From assembly GCF_014748335.1 (NCBI RefSeq), contig NZ_JAAVIY010000001.1:682001-746000 (forward strand): DNA of 64,000 bases, written 5' to 3'. The stretch is from Flavobacterium selenitireducens (GTDB lineage: Bacteria > Bacteroidota > Bacteroidia > Flavobacteriales > Flavobacteriaceae). The translations under genes were made by a program, and so were the position numbers. The notes below the pieces were generated by a model. That model was not told where the DNA came from. It saw only the letters and a program-made list of their open reading frames with translations, and searched no databases. Below are positions 41,351 through 50,621 of the stretch, piece after piece. Position 1 is the stretch's first letter, and each line of letters starts with the position of its first letter.

Positions 41351-41872
41351 TCATTCGAATTCCAGCAACGCCAGATACGGGTCCCCTTCCAATTGCAATA
41401 CTTGCGCGAACGCCGGCTCGGTTTTCATTCCCGCCAATTTTAAACGGATGATTTCGCTCCGGAATGTCTCGCCCTTTTCTTCCAGGATTTTGTATTCGAT
41501 AACCATGTGTCGATATCCCATTTGCGAACGCACGGGAAGCGGCTGCCCGAAAATCTCGAATTCATATCCGGAAAAAATAAAATTGCAGACTACCGTTTCC
41601 AGTCCGTGAAGATTAGCCTTCCTCAACATAAACGCCTGTTCGTTCGAGAATTCGGATTCCAGCTTTGCGATAAAACCCGTCTGGCTTTCGAAACAACAGC
41701 CAATGTCGAGATCGCTTGAGGCTACGTCGATTCCAATCGGGAAAGTTCCGATAAGTATCGGATCGAAACTTGCCAAACGCCTCATAATATCGCCGTCGAC
41801 GAGCACTTTGTAAACTCTTTTCTGGCGCTGGTTTCCCGTCGCGAGATATCCGATATCGGAAAAATCGATCAT
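41351..41872 (-). CDS. DUF4269 family protein (nucleotidyltransferase-like)
   Basis: A 173-residue protein. GTFPIGIDVASSDLDIGCCF recalls the GS-x-DxD core of minimal nucleotidyltransferases, and FEIFGQPLPVRSQMGYRHM matches the DUF4269 family. The likely fold is a nucleotidyltransferase but the substrate is unknown. The start ATG 41872 overlaps the stop of the upstream lactonase-like gene by 4 bp, so the genes are translationally coupled. A longer frame within that gene is rejected. Confidence 0.85.
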   Translation of the reverse strand: MIDFSDIGYLATGNQRQKRVYKVLVDGDIMRRLASFDPILIGTFPIGIDVASSDLDIGCCFESQTGFIAKLESEFSNEQAFMLRKANLHGLETVVCNFIFSGYEFEIFGQPLPVRSQMGYRHMVIEYKILEEKGETFRSEIIRLKLAGMKTEPAFAQVLQLEGDPYLALLEFE

Positions 41873-42978
41873 TTTACTTCGTCGAAAACAAGGCAAACCG
41901 GGGCGCACAGCTCGATTTTTTTGCCGGTTTTCTCAAGCAGTCCCGTCGAAGCATCGCGCTTGAAAATGGTTATGTTGTTGGAATTTTGGTGAGCGATCAA
42001 AACGAATTTTTCATCCGGGCTCAACGCGAAGTCGCGCGGACCGTTTCCGCCCGTCGGCAGCGTCGATTGGTGCGTCAGCCGCCCGTTTGTTCCAATTTCA
42101 AATACCGAAATCGTGTTGGCCTGGCCTCTGTTAGTGGCATAAAGAAATTTTCCGTCCGACGAAATCTTGATGGCGGCGGCTCCATTCTCCCCTTTAAAAT
42201 CCTTCTGGACAACGCTTGCCTCCTGGATGCGCTTGAGTTTACCGTCACTGTAATTGAATGCGGTGATCGTCCCGTCGAGTTCCTGGAGCACATAAACATG
42301 GTTGCCATTCGGGCTGAACGCGAAATGACGCGGGCCGCTGCCCGTTTTGATAGGAATCGTGTCCTGGAATTCCAGCACCTTTTTGTCCGCGTCGGGATAG
42401 TATCGGTAAACGTAAATGCGGTCGGTGCCGAGATCGCTCGTGAGCACGAACTTTTTGTCGGGCGAAAATTGCGCCATGTGGACGTGAGGCGCTTCCTGCC
42501 GTTTTTCATTTGCTGAATGACCTTCGTGGGCGATTACCTGCACGGATTCGGTCAGCCCGCCATTACTTTTGCGTTTAAAGACGGCGATCGTTCCTCCGGA
42601 GTAGTTGGAAACCAACACGTTATTGTCGTCACTGATGATGTGGCAGGGATCGGCTCCTTTTGAATCGACGCTGTTCACGTAAAGGATGTCGCCCGATTTC
42701 GCATTGTAATTCAACGCTGAAACCGAACTTTTCTTTCCGTCTTCATTGACCGCGTAAATGAACTTTTTGTCAGGCGAAACCGAAAGGTAACTTGGGCTGA
42801 CGAGTTTGCCGGTAGAAGATTTCTGTCTGGAGTCGGCCGTTTCGGGATTGAAATCGAAAACGTAGATGCCTTTCGAATCGCAAGAATTGGTATAAGTTCC
42901 CACGAGCAGGTTGTATTTTTTTTGGGCGGTGGCCGAGGCGGCAAAAGTCAGGATCAGCACGGCTAGGATTTTTTTCAT
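41869..42978 (-). CDS. lactonase family protein (6-phosphogluconolactonase-like beta-propeller)
   Basis: A 369-residue seven-bladed beta-propeller of the Pgl/YbhE/lactonase family with a signal peptide (FAASATAQ), so it acts in the envelope rather than in the cytoplasmic pentose phosphate pathway. Conserved propeller parts are LVGTYTNSCDSKGIYVFDF, KGADPCHIISD, HVHMAQFSPDKKFVLTSDLG and GSGPRHFAFSPNGNHVYVL. The family includes carboxy-cis,cis-muconate cyclases and lactonases. Which lactone is cleaved, if any, is unknown. It overlaps DUF4269 at its 3' end. Confidence 0.85.
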   Translation of the reverse strand: MKKILAVLILTFAASATAQKKYNLLVGTYTNSCDSKGIYVFDFNPETADSRQKSSTGKLVSPSYLSVSPDKKFIYAVNEDGKKSSVSALNYNAKSGDILYVNSVDSKGADPCHIISDDNNVLVSNYSGGTIAVFKRKSNGGLTESVQVIAHEGHSANEKRQEAPHVHMAQFSPDKKFVLTSDLGTDRIYVYRYYPDADKKVLEFQDTIPIKTGSGPRHFAFSPNGNHVYVLQELDGTITAFNYSDGKLKRIQEASVVQKDFKGENGAAAIKISSDGKFLYATNRGQANTISVFEIGTNGRLTHQSTLPTGGNGPRDFALSPDEKFVLIAHQNSNNITIFKRDASTGLLEKTGKKIELCAPVCLVFDEVK

Positions 42979-43295
42979 TTTGGATGTATTGTTTTTCAAA
43001 GTTAGTGAAGTTCGATCGAAAACCGCTTAGTTACCGTTGCCGTGGGTTATCAGGATGGCGTTCGACGCGTATTTGTCGTCGGATTGTTATTCGGTCAACC
43101 AGGTTTGGGATTTCGGATTTTTCTAGGCGTTCGGCGGCTCCGCTGCGCTGCGCCGCTGCCTCATTTTCCGCTTGTGAAATCTTTCGCTTTCTAAAATTCC
43201 GATGTGCTTCACGGCACGCAAAAAATTGTCAAATGTGAGGCATGCGATGTAAATCGACCGTCAAAAATCCGTATTTTAGCCACCTAAAAAGCGGA
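42979..43295. other. non-coding divergent gap with a GC-rich repeat fragment
   Basis: No gene is seen between the lactonase-like gene and the BatA/VWA gene. A piece near 43128-43153 (GGCGGCTCCGCTGCGCTGCG) is a reverse complement of module B of the repeat cluster at 22925. The rest is unremarkable; TATTTTAG at 43272 could be a weak -7 box for the plus-strand gene. Confidence 0.55.
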
Positions 43296-45221
43296 ATGCA
43301 GTTCAGACACCCGGAAATCCTTTACTTCCTTTTTTTACTGGTAATTCCAATTATCGTCCATTTATTCCAGCTCAGGCGTTTCAAAAAAGAATATTTCACG
43401 AACGTCAAATTCCTTCAGGAACTTTCGATACAGACCCGCAAAAGTTCACGCATCAAAAAATGGTTGCTGTTAGCGACCCGTCTATTGCTTTTGGCGTGCG
43501 TGATCATCGCGTTTGCGCAGCCTTTTTTCAAAGCGAAAGACAGCAAAAGTGCGTCGAATGAACTGTACATTGTTTTGGACAATTCGTTTTCGATGCAGGC
43601 CAAAGGGCAAAAAGGAGAATTGCTCCGGCGCGCTGTCGAAGATTTGCTCGAACACACGCCCGAGACCCGCAACTTCTCGCTGATCACGAACACCGAGAGT
43701 TTCTGGAATACGGACATCAAATCAATACAAAAAGAACTGCAAAACCTCAAGTACAGCGCAACGCCTTTCGAGCTCGACAATTTACTTGCGAAAGTCAACG
43801 CGCGAAAATCCGCTTTCAGCAAGGACATCGTCGTGATTTCGGATGCCGCCGGTCTCGAACAAAAAGACCTCAGGAGCCTCGACAAGGAATCCAGTACGTA
43901 CTTTATAACGCCAAAATCCGAACAAAAAAACAACGTTGCGATCGACAGCGTCTACCTGAACCAGACGATGGACAATTTTTACGAGATCGGCATCAAACTC
44001 GCGCGGTTCGGGGACGAAGAAAAAGAAGTACCGATCGCGTTGTATGACGACGGAAAATTGATCGCCAAGACCGTGGCCAAGATGGACGCGAAACAAAAAA
44101 CGATGCATTTCACGATCCCGAAATCGGACTTCAACGGTTACGCCCAGATAACCGACAACGGCCTGAGCTATGACAACGAGCTTTATTTCAGCCTTTCCAA
44201 ACCCGGCAAAACCAACGTAATTTCGGTCGGCGACGCTTCGAAAAGCGGTTTTCTCTCCAAGATTTACACATCGGCCGAATTCAATTTTGCCAATTTTCCA
44301 AGCCAAAGCCTCGACTATAACATCCTTGAGAAACAGGACGTCATCATCCTCAACGAACTCAAGGACATTCCGCAGGCGTTGCAGACAACATTAAAGGCGT
44401 TTGCCGAAAAAGGCGGTAACGTCGTGGTGATTCCGTCTGACGAAAGTTCGGTTTCCAATCTCAATGCGTTCGCGTCAAATTTTGGAGGTTTTCAATTCGG
44501 CAACCTGGTTTCGAACGAAAAACTCGTGACCAAGATCGCATTCGCCCATCCGTTGTACTCGGGTGTTTTCGAAAAAAAGATCGACAATTTCCAGTATCCG
44601 AAAGCAGCAAAATCGTTTGCCGTTTCAAGCGCTTCGGCTCCCATCCTGAGCTTTGAGGATCAAAGCCCGTTCCTGACATCGGTTGGAAATTCGGTAGCTT
44701 CGATCTATATTTTTTCGGCTCCGATTTCGGCCTCGAACTCCAATTTCCAAAATTCGCCTCTCATCGTTCCAACGTTTTACAACATGGCGCAGAACGCCCA
44801 AAGGACGGGAATCGTCTCGGTGACCATAGGCAACGGCCAACCGTTCGTGATCGATGCGAACCTCGGAAAAGACGAGATCGTCGAAGTCAGCGGCAAAGGC
44901 GAAAAATTCATTCCCGTCCAGCAAATACTGAACAATAAGGTCAAAATGACGTTCAACGACTATCCGAATCAAGCCGGAAATTACACCGTTTTCAACAAGG
45001 ATAAGGCGATCCGAAATGTCGGCTTCAACTACGACAGGACGGAAGGCGATCTCACGTCGAACGCCAATTTGCTTTCCGGTTACAAAACCATCGATTCGGT
45101 CGAGGCCGTTTTCGACACCTTGCAAGCCGACCGGACCAACACCGACATCTGGAAATGGTTCGTGATCCTTGCGCTTATTTTTCTGACAACTGAACTACTG
45201 ATCCAAAAATTCGTAAAATGA
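43296..45221 (+). CDS. BatA/VWA domain membrane protein
   Basis: A 641-residue protein with a BatA N-terminal domain (MQFRHPEILYFLFLLVIPI, two membrane helices near residues 6-24 and 55-75), a VWA-like region with the MIDAS-type DNSFSMQAKGQKG near residue 95, a large extracytoplasmic part, and a final helix LALIFLTTELLIQKF. Bat proteins in Bacteroides contribute to stress tolerance. Here it is part of a unit with a dihydroorotase-like gene that starts 4 bp before its stop. A role in signalling or repair is not shown by sequence. Confidence 0.85.
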   Translation: MQFRHPEILYFLFLLVIPIIVHLFQLRRFKKEYFTNVKFLQELSIQTRKSSRIKKWLLLATRLLLLACVIIAFAQPFFKAKDSKSASNELYIVLDNSFSMQAKGQKGELLRRAVEDLLEHTPETRNFSLITNTESFWNTDIKSIQKELQNLKYSATPFELDNLLAKVNARKSAFSKDIVVISDAAGLEQKDLRSLDKESSTYFITPKSEQKNNVAIDSVYLNQTMDNFYEIGIKLARFGDEEKEVPIALYDDGKLIAKTVAKMDAKQKTMHFTIPKSDFNGYAQITDNGLSYDNELYFSLSKPGKTNVISVGDASKSGFLSKIYTSAEFNFANFPSQSLDYNILEKQDVIILNELKDIPQALQTTLKAFAEKGGNVVVIPSDESSVSNLNAFASNFGGFQFGNLVSNEKLVTKIAFAHPLYSGVFEKKIDNFQYPKAAKSFAVSSASAPILSFEDQSPFLTSVGNSVASIYIFSAPISASNSNFQNSPLIVPTFYNMAQNAQRTGIVSVTIGNGQPFVIDANLGKDEIVEVSGKGEKFIPVQQILNNKVKMTFNDYPNQAGNYTVFNKDKAIRNVGFNYDRTEGDLTSNANLLSGYKTIDSVEAVFDTLQADRTNTDIWKWFVILALIFLTTELLIQKFVK

Positions 45222-46471
45222 ACCTGATCGTCCGACAAGCCAAGATCGTCGATGCAAGAAGCAAGTTTCACAATGAGATTGCCGATATTCTTATCGAAGA
45301 CGGCTTTATTTCCAAAATCGGCAAAAATCTTAAAAATACCGGAAAGTATCAAGAATTGGAATTGGACAACCTTTGCGTTTCACAAGGTTGGTTCGACTCC
45401 AGTGTCTCGTTTGGCGAACCCGGATATGAAGATCGGGAAACCATTTCCAACGGACTTTCGGTAGCGGCCAAAAGCGGTTTTACGGCTGTGGCGCTGCAAC
45501 CCAATTCCAATCCTGTAATCGACAACCAATCGCAGGTAAATTTCGTGAAGTCGCGTGCGAACGAGAATGCCGTCGATCTGTATCCGATCGGCGCGCTCAC
45601 GATGAAATCCGAAGGGAAAGACCTCGCCGAACTTTACGATATGAAAAACGCCGGAGCGATCGCTTTCGGGGATTATGCCAAAAATATCGACAATGCCAAC
45701 GTGCTCAAACTTGCCTTGCAATACGTCCAGGATTTTGACGGTTTGTTGATCGCGTTTTCCGAAGATTCGAGCCTCAGGGGAAACGGCATTGCCAATGAAG
45801 GTATCAACGCGACCAAACTCGGCTTGAAAGGCATTCCGAACCTGGCCGAAGAATTGATGGTGGCGCGCAACCTGTTCCTGCTTGAATACACGGGCGGAAA
45901 ACTGCACATTCCCACGATTTCCACCGCAAAGTCCGTACAACTCATAAAGGAAGCCAAGGCCAAGGGTTTGAACGTCACTTGTAGTGTTTCGGTACATCAT
46001 CTAACGCTAACCGATGACAAACTAAACGGATTCGACACCAGGGTCAAAGTGTCGCCCCCGCTGCGCACCGAAGCCGACCGAAAAGCGCTCGTCAAAGGCG
46101 TGAAAGATGGTACGATCGACGTCATCACATCCGACCACAATCCGATCGACATCGAACACAAAAAAATGGAATTCGACCTGGCCAAAAACGGTACAATCGG
46201 TTTGGAAACGGCATTCGGCGCATTATTGAACATATTTTCGGCCGAACTCATCGTCGAAAAACTTACAGCCGGCAAACCGATTTTCGGGCTCGAAACCTCG
46301 GGCGTTTCCGAATCGTCTAAAGCCAACCTGACGTTTTTCACAACCGAAGGCACATCGGTCTTCACCAAGCAGGACATAGCGTCAAAATCTAAAAATTCCG
46401 CTTTTCTCGGAGAAAAACGCAAAGGCAAGGTGTACGGCATATTCAACAACGGCCAATTGATCTTATCATGA
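45218..46471 (+). CDS. dihydroorotase family protein, metal ligands partly missing
   Basis: A 417-residue amidohydrolase-superfamily protein closest to class I dihydroorotases, enzymes of pyrimidine synthesis. At the place of the usual PGFIDLHVHLREPG metal motif it has SQGWFDSSVSFGEPGYEDRE, without the two His ligands. SVSVHHLTLTDD and TSDHNPID, the second and third landmarks, are kept. This is the pattern of PyrC'-like noncatalytic partners that bind aspartate transcarbamoylase. Whether it is catalytic is therefore doubtful. It overlaps BatA/VWA and the following membrane gene by 4 bp each. Confidence 0.85.
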   Translation: MNLIVRQAKIVDARSKFHNEIADILIEDGFISKIGKNLKNTGKYQELELDNLCVSQGWFDSSVSFGEPGYEDRETISNGLSVAAKSGFTAVALQPNSNPVIDNQSQVNFVKSRANENAVDLYPIGALTMKSEGKDLAELYDMKNAGAIAFGDYAKNIDNANVLKLALQYVQDFDGLLIAFSEDSSLRGNGIANEGINATKLGLKGIPNLAEELMVARNLFLLEYTGGKLHIPTISTAKSVQLIKEAKAKGLNVTCSVSVHHLTLTDDKLNGFDTRVKVSPPLRTEADRKALVKGVKDGTIDVITSDHNPIDIEHKKMEFDLAKNGTIGLETAFGALLNIFSAELIVEKLTAGKPIFGLETSGVSESSKANLTFFTTEGTSVFTKQDIASKSKNSAFLGEKRKGKVYGIFNNGQLILS

Positions 46472-46791
46472 ACGAAGTCGTAGAAAAAGGCAAGACGGCC
46501 GCCATCACGAGCTATATTTTATTGGTCGGGGCGCTTATCGCACTGTCGATGAATGCCGAAGACAAAAATCCGTTCGCATCATTCCATATACGGCAATCGA
46601 TAGGTTTGTCGTTGCTCTTTATTTCGCTCGGACTTTTGGTGAGCCCGTTCGACAGTTGGATGATTACGGCCCCGATGTATCTTTTCGTCTCTATTTTGTG
46701 GACGTATGGCCTAATTACCGCCGTTCGGGGCGAAGCGATTCCCGTGCCGATATTCGGCAGATTCTTTCAAAAATTCCTCAGCAAATTCTAA
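46468..46791 (+). CDS. DUF4870-like small membrane protein
   Basis: A 107-residue protein with three membrane helices (about residues 12-28, 46-62 and 68-86) and the segment NPFASFHIRQSIGLSLLF, typical of the DUF4870/Tic20-like small-membrane-protein group. No activity is known. It overlaps the dihydroorotase-like gene by 4 bp and shares one base with the following esterase gene, so all are translated from one transcript. Confidence 0.75.
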   Translation: MNEVVEKGKTAAITSYILLVGALIALSMNAEDKNPFASFHIRQSIGLSLLFISLGLLVSPFDSWMITAPMYLFVSILWTYGLITAVRGEAIPVPIFGRFFQKFLSKF

Positions 46792-47441
46792 TGGACACTT
46801 CCCTATTTTACCTCGTTCGCGAGCCGGAAAACAAACGCGATAAAAACCCGCTGCTGTTGCTTTTACACGGCTACGGAAGCAATGAAGAAGACTTGTTCTC
46901 GTTCGCCTCCGAATTGCCGGGCGATTATTACGTGATTTCCGCCCGGGCCCCATATTCGCTAGGTTACGGCTTGTCGTATGCCTGGTATTCGATCGACTTT
47001 ACTGCAGATGAGAAAAAATTCTCCGATCTCGACGAAGCACGCGAATCACGCGACATCATTTCCGGGTTGATCGATGAACTGTCGGCTAAATTTCCGATCG
47101 ACAAAAACGACGTCACGCTCGTAGGATTCAGCCAGGGCGCGATCCTGAGTTATGCCGTAGCCCTCTCCTACCCGGAAAAAGTCAAACAGGTTGCGGCTTT
47201 GAGCGGCTATCTGAACCCGGACATCATCGCGGCTGATTTTGAGACAAAAGACATCACGAATTTGCGTTTTTTCAGTTCACACGGTTCGGTCGACCAGGTC
47301 GTTCCCGTGGAATGGGCCCGTCGCAGCAAACCGTTCCTCGACAAGTTGGGAATCGCGTCCGAATACCGCGAATATCCTGTCGGCCACGGCGTAGCTCCAC
47401 AGAATTTTTTCGATTTCAGGAAATGGCTGCTGAAGAAATAG
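46791..47441 (+). CDS. phospholipase/carboxylesterase family alpha/beta hydrolase
   Basis: A 216-residue cytoplasmic serine hydrolase. The oxyanion block LLLLHGYGSNEEDLFSFAS, the nucleophile elbow LVGFSQGAILSY, the acid in SHGSVDQVVPVEWA, and the base in YPVGHGVAPQ match the phospholipase/carboxylesterase family (YpfH/Est type). Likely substrates are short-chain esters or lysophospholipids. The start shares one base with the stop of the preceding gene. The longer frame (46656) lies inside that gene and is rejected. Confidence 0.87.
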   Translation: MDTSLFYLVREPENKRDKNPLLLLLHGYGSNEEDLFSFASELPGDYYVISARAPYSLGYGLSYAWYSIDFTADEKKFSDLDEARESRDIISGLIDELSAKFPIDKNDVTLVGFSQGAILSYAVALSYPEKVKQVAALSGYLNPDIIAADFETKDITNLRFFSSHGSVDQVVPVEWARRSKPFLDKLGIASEYREYPVGHGVAPQNFFDFRKWLLKK

Positions 47442-47447
47442 GTCTTA

Positions 47448-47951
47448 CTACTCGTCTTCGGAAGACGTTTGTTTTTGGTACAACTGGGAATCGATGCGTT
47501 CGAACGTGAACTTGTTGTCGGCCTCGACGAAGTATTTGATCAGCACCTCGCCCCAATATTTTCCGTCGCTGAAATCGGCGATAACCCAGCGGTGGTTGAG
47601 CACTTTGACCTTGTTGATGATGAATTTCGAATCCCCTATCTGGTCATATGGAACCAAACTGTTGCCTTTTGGGTTCTGGTTCATGTCGATGATGGTATTG
47701 GAAACGTCCGCGATCAACTCTCGGTAATCGTAACTGCCGAGGTATTCCTGGGCGTTCTCGTTGTACGCCAGCGAAAAATAGGATTCGTCCACCAGTTTAT
47801 TGTAAAGCACCAGCGTACTGTCGTTGGCCTTCTTTAGCTTTGGTTCCCACTTTTTTTCTTCCGACGCCATCTTCTTGGTAAAATACGCATATGTGAACAC
47901 GTTCATGATGGCGGCAAGGATGAACAAATAGAGAAAAAGTGATTTTTTCAT
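47448..47951 (-). CDS. membrane-anchored protein, unknown function
   Basis: A 167-residue protein with one N-terminal membrane segment (FLYLFILAAIMNVFTYAYF), then a helical charged stretch (ASEEKKWEPKLKKANDST) and a compact extracytoplasmic domain with KVKVLNHRWVIADFSDGKYWGE. It is conserved in flavobacteria to my knowledge but without a named function. It starts one base after the stop of the metallo-hydrolase gene on the same strand, so the two form an operon. Confidence 0.7.
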   Translation of the reverse strand: MKKSLFLYLFILAAIMNVFTYAYFTKKMASEEKKWEPKLKKANDSTLVLYNKLVDESYFSLAYNENAQEYLGSYDYRELIADVSNTIIDMNQNPKGNSLVPYDQIGDSKFIINKVKVLNHRWVIADFSDGKYWGEVLIKYFVEADNKFTFERIDSQLYQKQTSSEDE

Positions 47952-47952
47952 G

Positions 47953-48717
47953 TCAGATGGAAATTTCTAGGTTATCGTAAGCCAGGAACACGTTCGGCGG
48001 AAGCTTTTTTTCGACTTCGGCATGGAATCCCATCGTATGGCTGATGTGCGTCAGGTAAGCGCGTTCCGGCTGCACCAAATTTATGAAATCGAGGGCTTCC
48101 TGCAAATTGAAATGACTCTCGTGCGCTTCTTCCCTCAACGCGTTGACTACCAAAACCTTGAGACCTTTGAGCTTTTCCACTTCCGCTTCAAAAATGATTT
48201 TTACGTCCGTGAGGTAGGCAAAATCGTCGATCCGGAATCCGAAAACCTGCAATTTTGCGTGCCAAACCTCTATGGGAATCGCCATCTTGTCGCCAATCGC
48301 GAACGGCTTGTTGTTGAAAATCTCGACTGTCGCTACCGATGGCGCGCCGGGATAGCGGTTCTCGGTCGCGAAAATATAGTCGAACCGTTTTTCGAGATTG
48401 CGCAATACGCGCTCGTGAGCGAATATCGGAATGGCGCCTTGGCGGAAGTTATACGGCCGGATATCGTCCATTCCGGCGGTGTGATCGGCGTGTTCGTGCG
48501 TAAAAAGGATGCCGTCGACACGCTGGGCGCCGCAAGTAAGCATCTGTTGACGGAAGTCGGGGCCACAATCGATCACATACGAATGACCTTCCCAATGCAC
48601 CCAAACCGAGACACGTAAGCGCTTGTCACGGCTGTCCGCGCTTTTACTTACCGGATGGTCGCTGCCGATGACCGGAATTCCCTGGGATGTACCTGTTCCT
48701 AAAAACCAGACCTTCAT
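47953..48717 (-). CDS. MBL-fold metallo-hydrolase (PhnP-like)
   Basis: A 254-residue cytoplasmic metallo-beta-lactamase-fold protein. GTGTSQGIPVIG at the N terminus and the metal motif LFTHEHADHTAGMDD are typical of the PhnP/RNase Z-like phosphodiesterase branch; ERAYLTHISHTMGF at the C terminus gives the last His ligand. Two Zn or Mn ions are expected. Substrate may be a cyclic phosphodiester, as in PhnP, though no phosphonate genes are near. It is followed by a membrane protein gene on the same strand. Confidence 0.88.
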   Translation of the reverse strand: MKVWFLGTGTSQGIPVIGSDHPVSKSADSRDKRLRVSVWVHWEGHSYVIDCGPDFRQQMLTCGAQRVDGILFTHEHADHTAGMDDIRPYNFRQGAIPIFAHERVLRNLEKRFDYIFATENRYPGAPSVATVEIFNNKPFAIGDKMAIPIEVWHAKLQVFGFRIDDFAYLTDVKIIFEAEVEKLKGLKVLVVNALREEAHESHFNLQEALDFINLVQPERAYLTHISHTMGFHAEVEKKLPPNVFLAYDNLEISI

Positions 48718-48849
48718 GTAATTTGGTAAAATATGATTGGCAAAAATATACGCTTCCGGATGAATTCTGCGTTAGTTTTTAAGCAAAACGGACCAGTTAA
48801 TTTTATACAAAAATAAGATTAATGGATTTCAATCCGTTGCATTTTTGAC

Positions 48850-48857
48850 TAACTTTG
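48850..48857 (+). promoter_or_regulatory. -7 promoter box (TAACTTTG)
   Basis: TAACTTTG fits TAnnTTTG and lies 18 bp before ATG 48876. It contains the TTG at 48855 that an open-frame search could mistake for a start. Confidence 0.6.
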
Positions 48858-48875
48858 CGAGGAATTTCAACGATT

Positions 48876-50342
48876 ATGCTAAGAGATGACGGTTTTACCC
48901 TTAAAGGGGACAAGGCGATTGAACAAATACCTTCCATTAAGGACAAAGCGCTTCGCATTAACCTGAACGAGAACATTTACGGAACTTTCGCCGAAATCGG
49001 CGCCGGTCAGGAAACAGTGCGCCACTTTTTTCGCGCCGGAGGTTCCTCGGGTACGATCGCAAAGGCCATGTCGGCTTACGACAAGGATTTTTCGGACGCC
49101 ATTTACGGGAACGAACTCGATGGCCGCTATGTAACCGAAAGCCGTCTCAAAAAGATGCTGTCTCACGAAGTGATGCTCATCGAAAAGCGTCTGAGCCGTG
49201 AAAAACATCCGAACAAACTTTTCTTTTCATACGCCAATACCGTTGCCACGATCGACTTCGCCAAGCAGTTCAAGGGACATGGCTGGGTCGGCATCAAATA
49301 CCAGATCGAACCGGACGAGGATTACAACGAGATCACGATCCATATCCGATTCAAGGAAACCGATGCACGCCTTCAACAGGAAACCCTTGGTATTCTGGGT
49401 GTCAACCTGATCTACGGAGCGTTCTACAAATACAACGATCCCAAAAAATTACTGCGTTATCTTTACGACCATTTGGACAAAGACCAACTGGAAATCGATA
49501 CGATCAACTTCTCCGGGCCTCGCTTTGCAGACGTCGACAACCGTTTGATGTCGCTCCAACTTGTGAAAAACGGCATGACCGACGCGGTGATGTTCGATCC
49601 CGAAGGCAACAACATTTTACCGGCGGCGGTGCTCTACAAAAAAAATATTCTCGCTTTGCGCGGAAGTTTCCGTCCGGTAACGGTCGTGAACATGGACATG
49701 TACGAAAAGTCGCTCAATATGTTCCTGGCCGAAAACAAAGTTGAAAAAGACAATACGCTCGTGATTTTCGAGATTACGCTGTCCAACCTTCGTTCGGACG
49801 GGGAAATCGACGAACGCGACTTCATGGATCGCGCGGAACTGTTGTGTTCGCTTGGGCAAACCGTGATGATTTCGAACTTCCAGGAATATTACAAGGTCGT
49901 CGAATATTTCTCGAATTATACCAAAGCCCGTATGGGATTGGCCATGGGCGTGAACAATCTCGTGGACATTTTCGACGAAAAATACTACCGCCATTTGAGC
50001 GGCGGCATCCTCGAAGCGTTCGGAAAATTGTTCTACCGCGACCTCAAGGTTTTCCTTTATCCGATGATTGGCGAGGAAGGCGAATTGATCAATTCGGAGA
50101 ATCTAAAGGTGCATCCGCGCATGAAGGAACTTTACAAGTTCTTTAAGTTCAACGGGAAAGTAATCGACATAGACGACTTCGATCCGCACAATCTCGAGGT
50201 GTTCTCCAGAGCCGTGCTTAAAATGATCATGAACGGCCAGCCGGGTTGGGAAGAAATGCTTCCGAAGGGAATCGCCGAATTGATCAAGGAACATCATTTG
50301 TTCGGATACGACCCGAATAAGATCCTTGAGGAAACGAATTAG
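48876..50342 (+). CDS. large conserved protein, unknown function
   Basis: A 488-residue soluble protein without signal peptide or membrane helix. Conserved-looking blocks are GAGQETVRHFFRAGGSSGTI near residue 45, RYVTESRLKKMLSHE near 93, FDPEGNNILPAAVLYKKNIL, DRAELLCSLGQTVMISNF and LSGGILEAFGKLFYR. I know it only as a widely distributed protein whose database names ('TonB-dependent receptor', 'nicotinate-nucleotide adenylyltransferase') conflict and are not supported: there is no barrel, no plug, and no (H/T)xGH motif. It has its own promoter and terminator, so it is monocistronic. Confidence 0.8.
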   Translation: MLRDDGFTLKGDKAIEQIPSIKDKALRINLNENIYGTFAEIGAGQETVRHFFRAGGSSGTIAKAMSAYDKDFSDAIYGNELDGRYVTESRLKKMLSHEVMLIEKRLSREKHPNKLFFSYANTVATIDFAKQFKGHGWVGIKYQIEPDEDYNEITIHIRFKETDARLQQETLGILGVNLIYGAFYKYNDPKKLLRYLYDHLDKDQLEIDTINFSGPRFADVDNRLMSLQLVKNGMTDAVMFDPEGNNILPAAVLYKKNILALRGSFRPVTVVNMDMYEKSLNMFLAENKVEKDNTLVIFEITLSNLRSDGEIDERDFMDRAELLCSLGQTVMISNFQEYYKVVEYFSNYTKARMGLAMGVNNLVDIFDEKYYRHLSGGILEAFGKLFYRDLKVFLYPMIGEEGELINSENLKVHPRMKELYKFFKFNGKVIDIDDFDPHNLEVFSRAVLKMIMNGQPGWEEMLPKGIAELIKEHHLFGYDPNKILEETN

Positions 50343-50363
50343 TTGTTTCAGTTGATAAAATAG

Positions 50364-50394
50364 AGCCGGTAGTTGATATACCGGCTTTTTTTGT
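50364..50394 (+). terminator. intrinsic terminator
   Basis: Stem AGCCGGT (50364-50370) with ACCGGCT (50380-50386), loop of 9 nt, followed by TTTTTTG. It follows the large conserved gene by 21 bp. Confidence 0.88.
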
Positions 50395-50621
50395 GTTTAT
50401 CAGTCAATGGTCAATGACATTAGCTTAGATTATGGAGTGTGGAATTTCAGGAGTTTGGTGATTCAACAACTTCGGCAGACCCGAGAGCTTGCTCGGACTG
50501 TACGGAGCGCAGCGGAGTAAAAATCTGTAATGGAGATTTTTGGAGTTCGTATATTTCGGATGGCGGGTGGGGCGCAATGTCTCCGAACATTTAAATATTT
50601 CCACTCGCCTTAAAGAAAACT

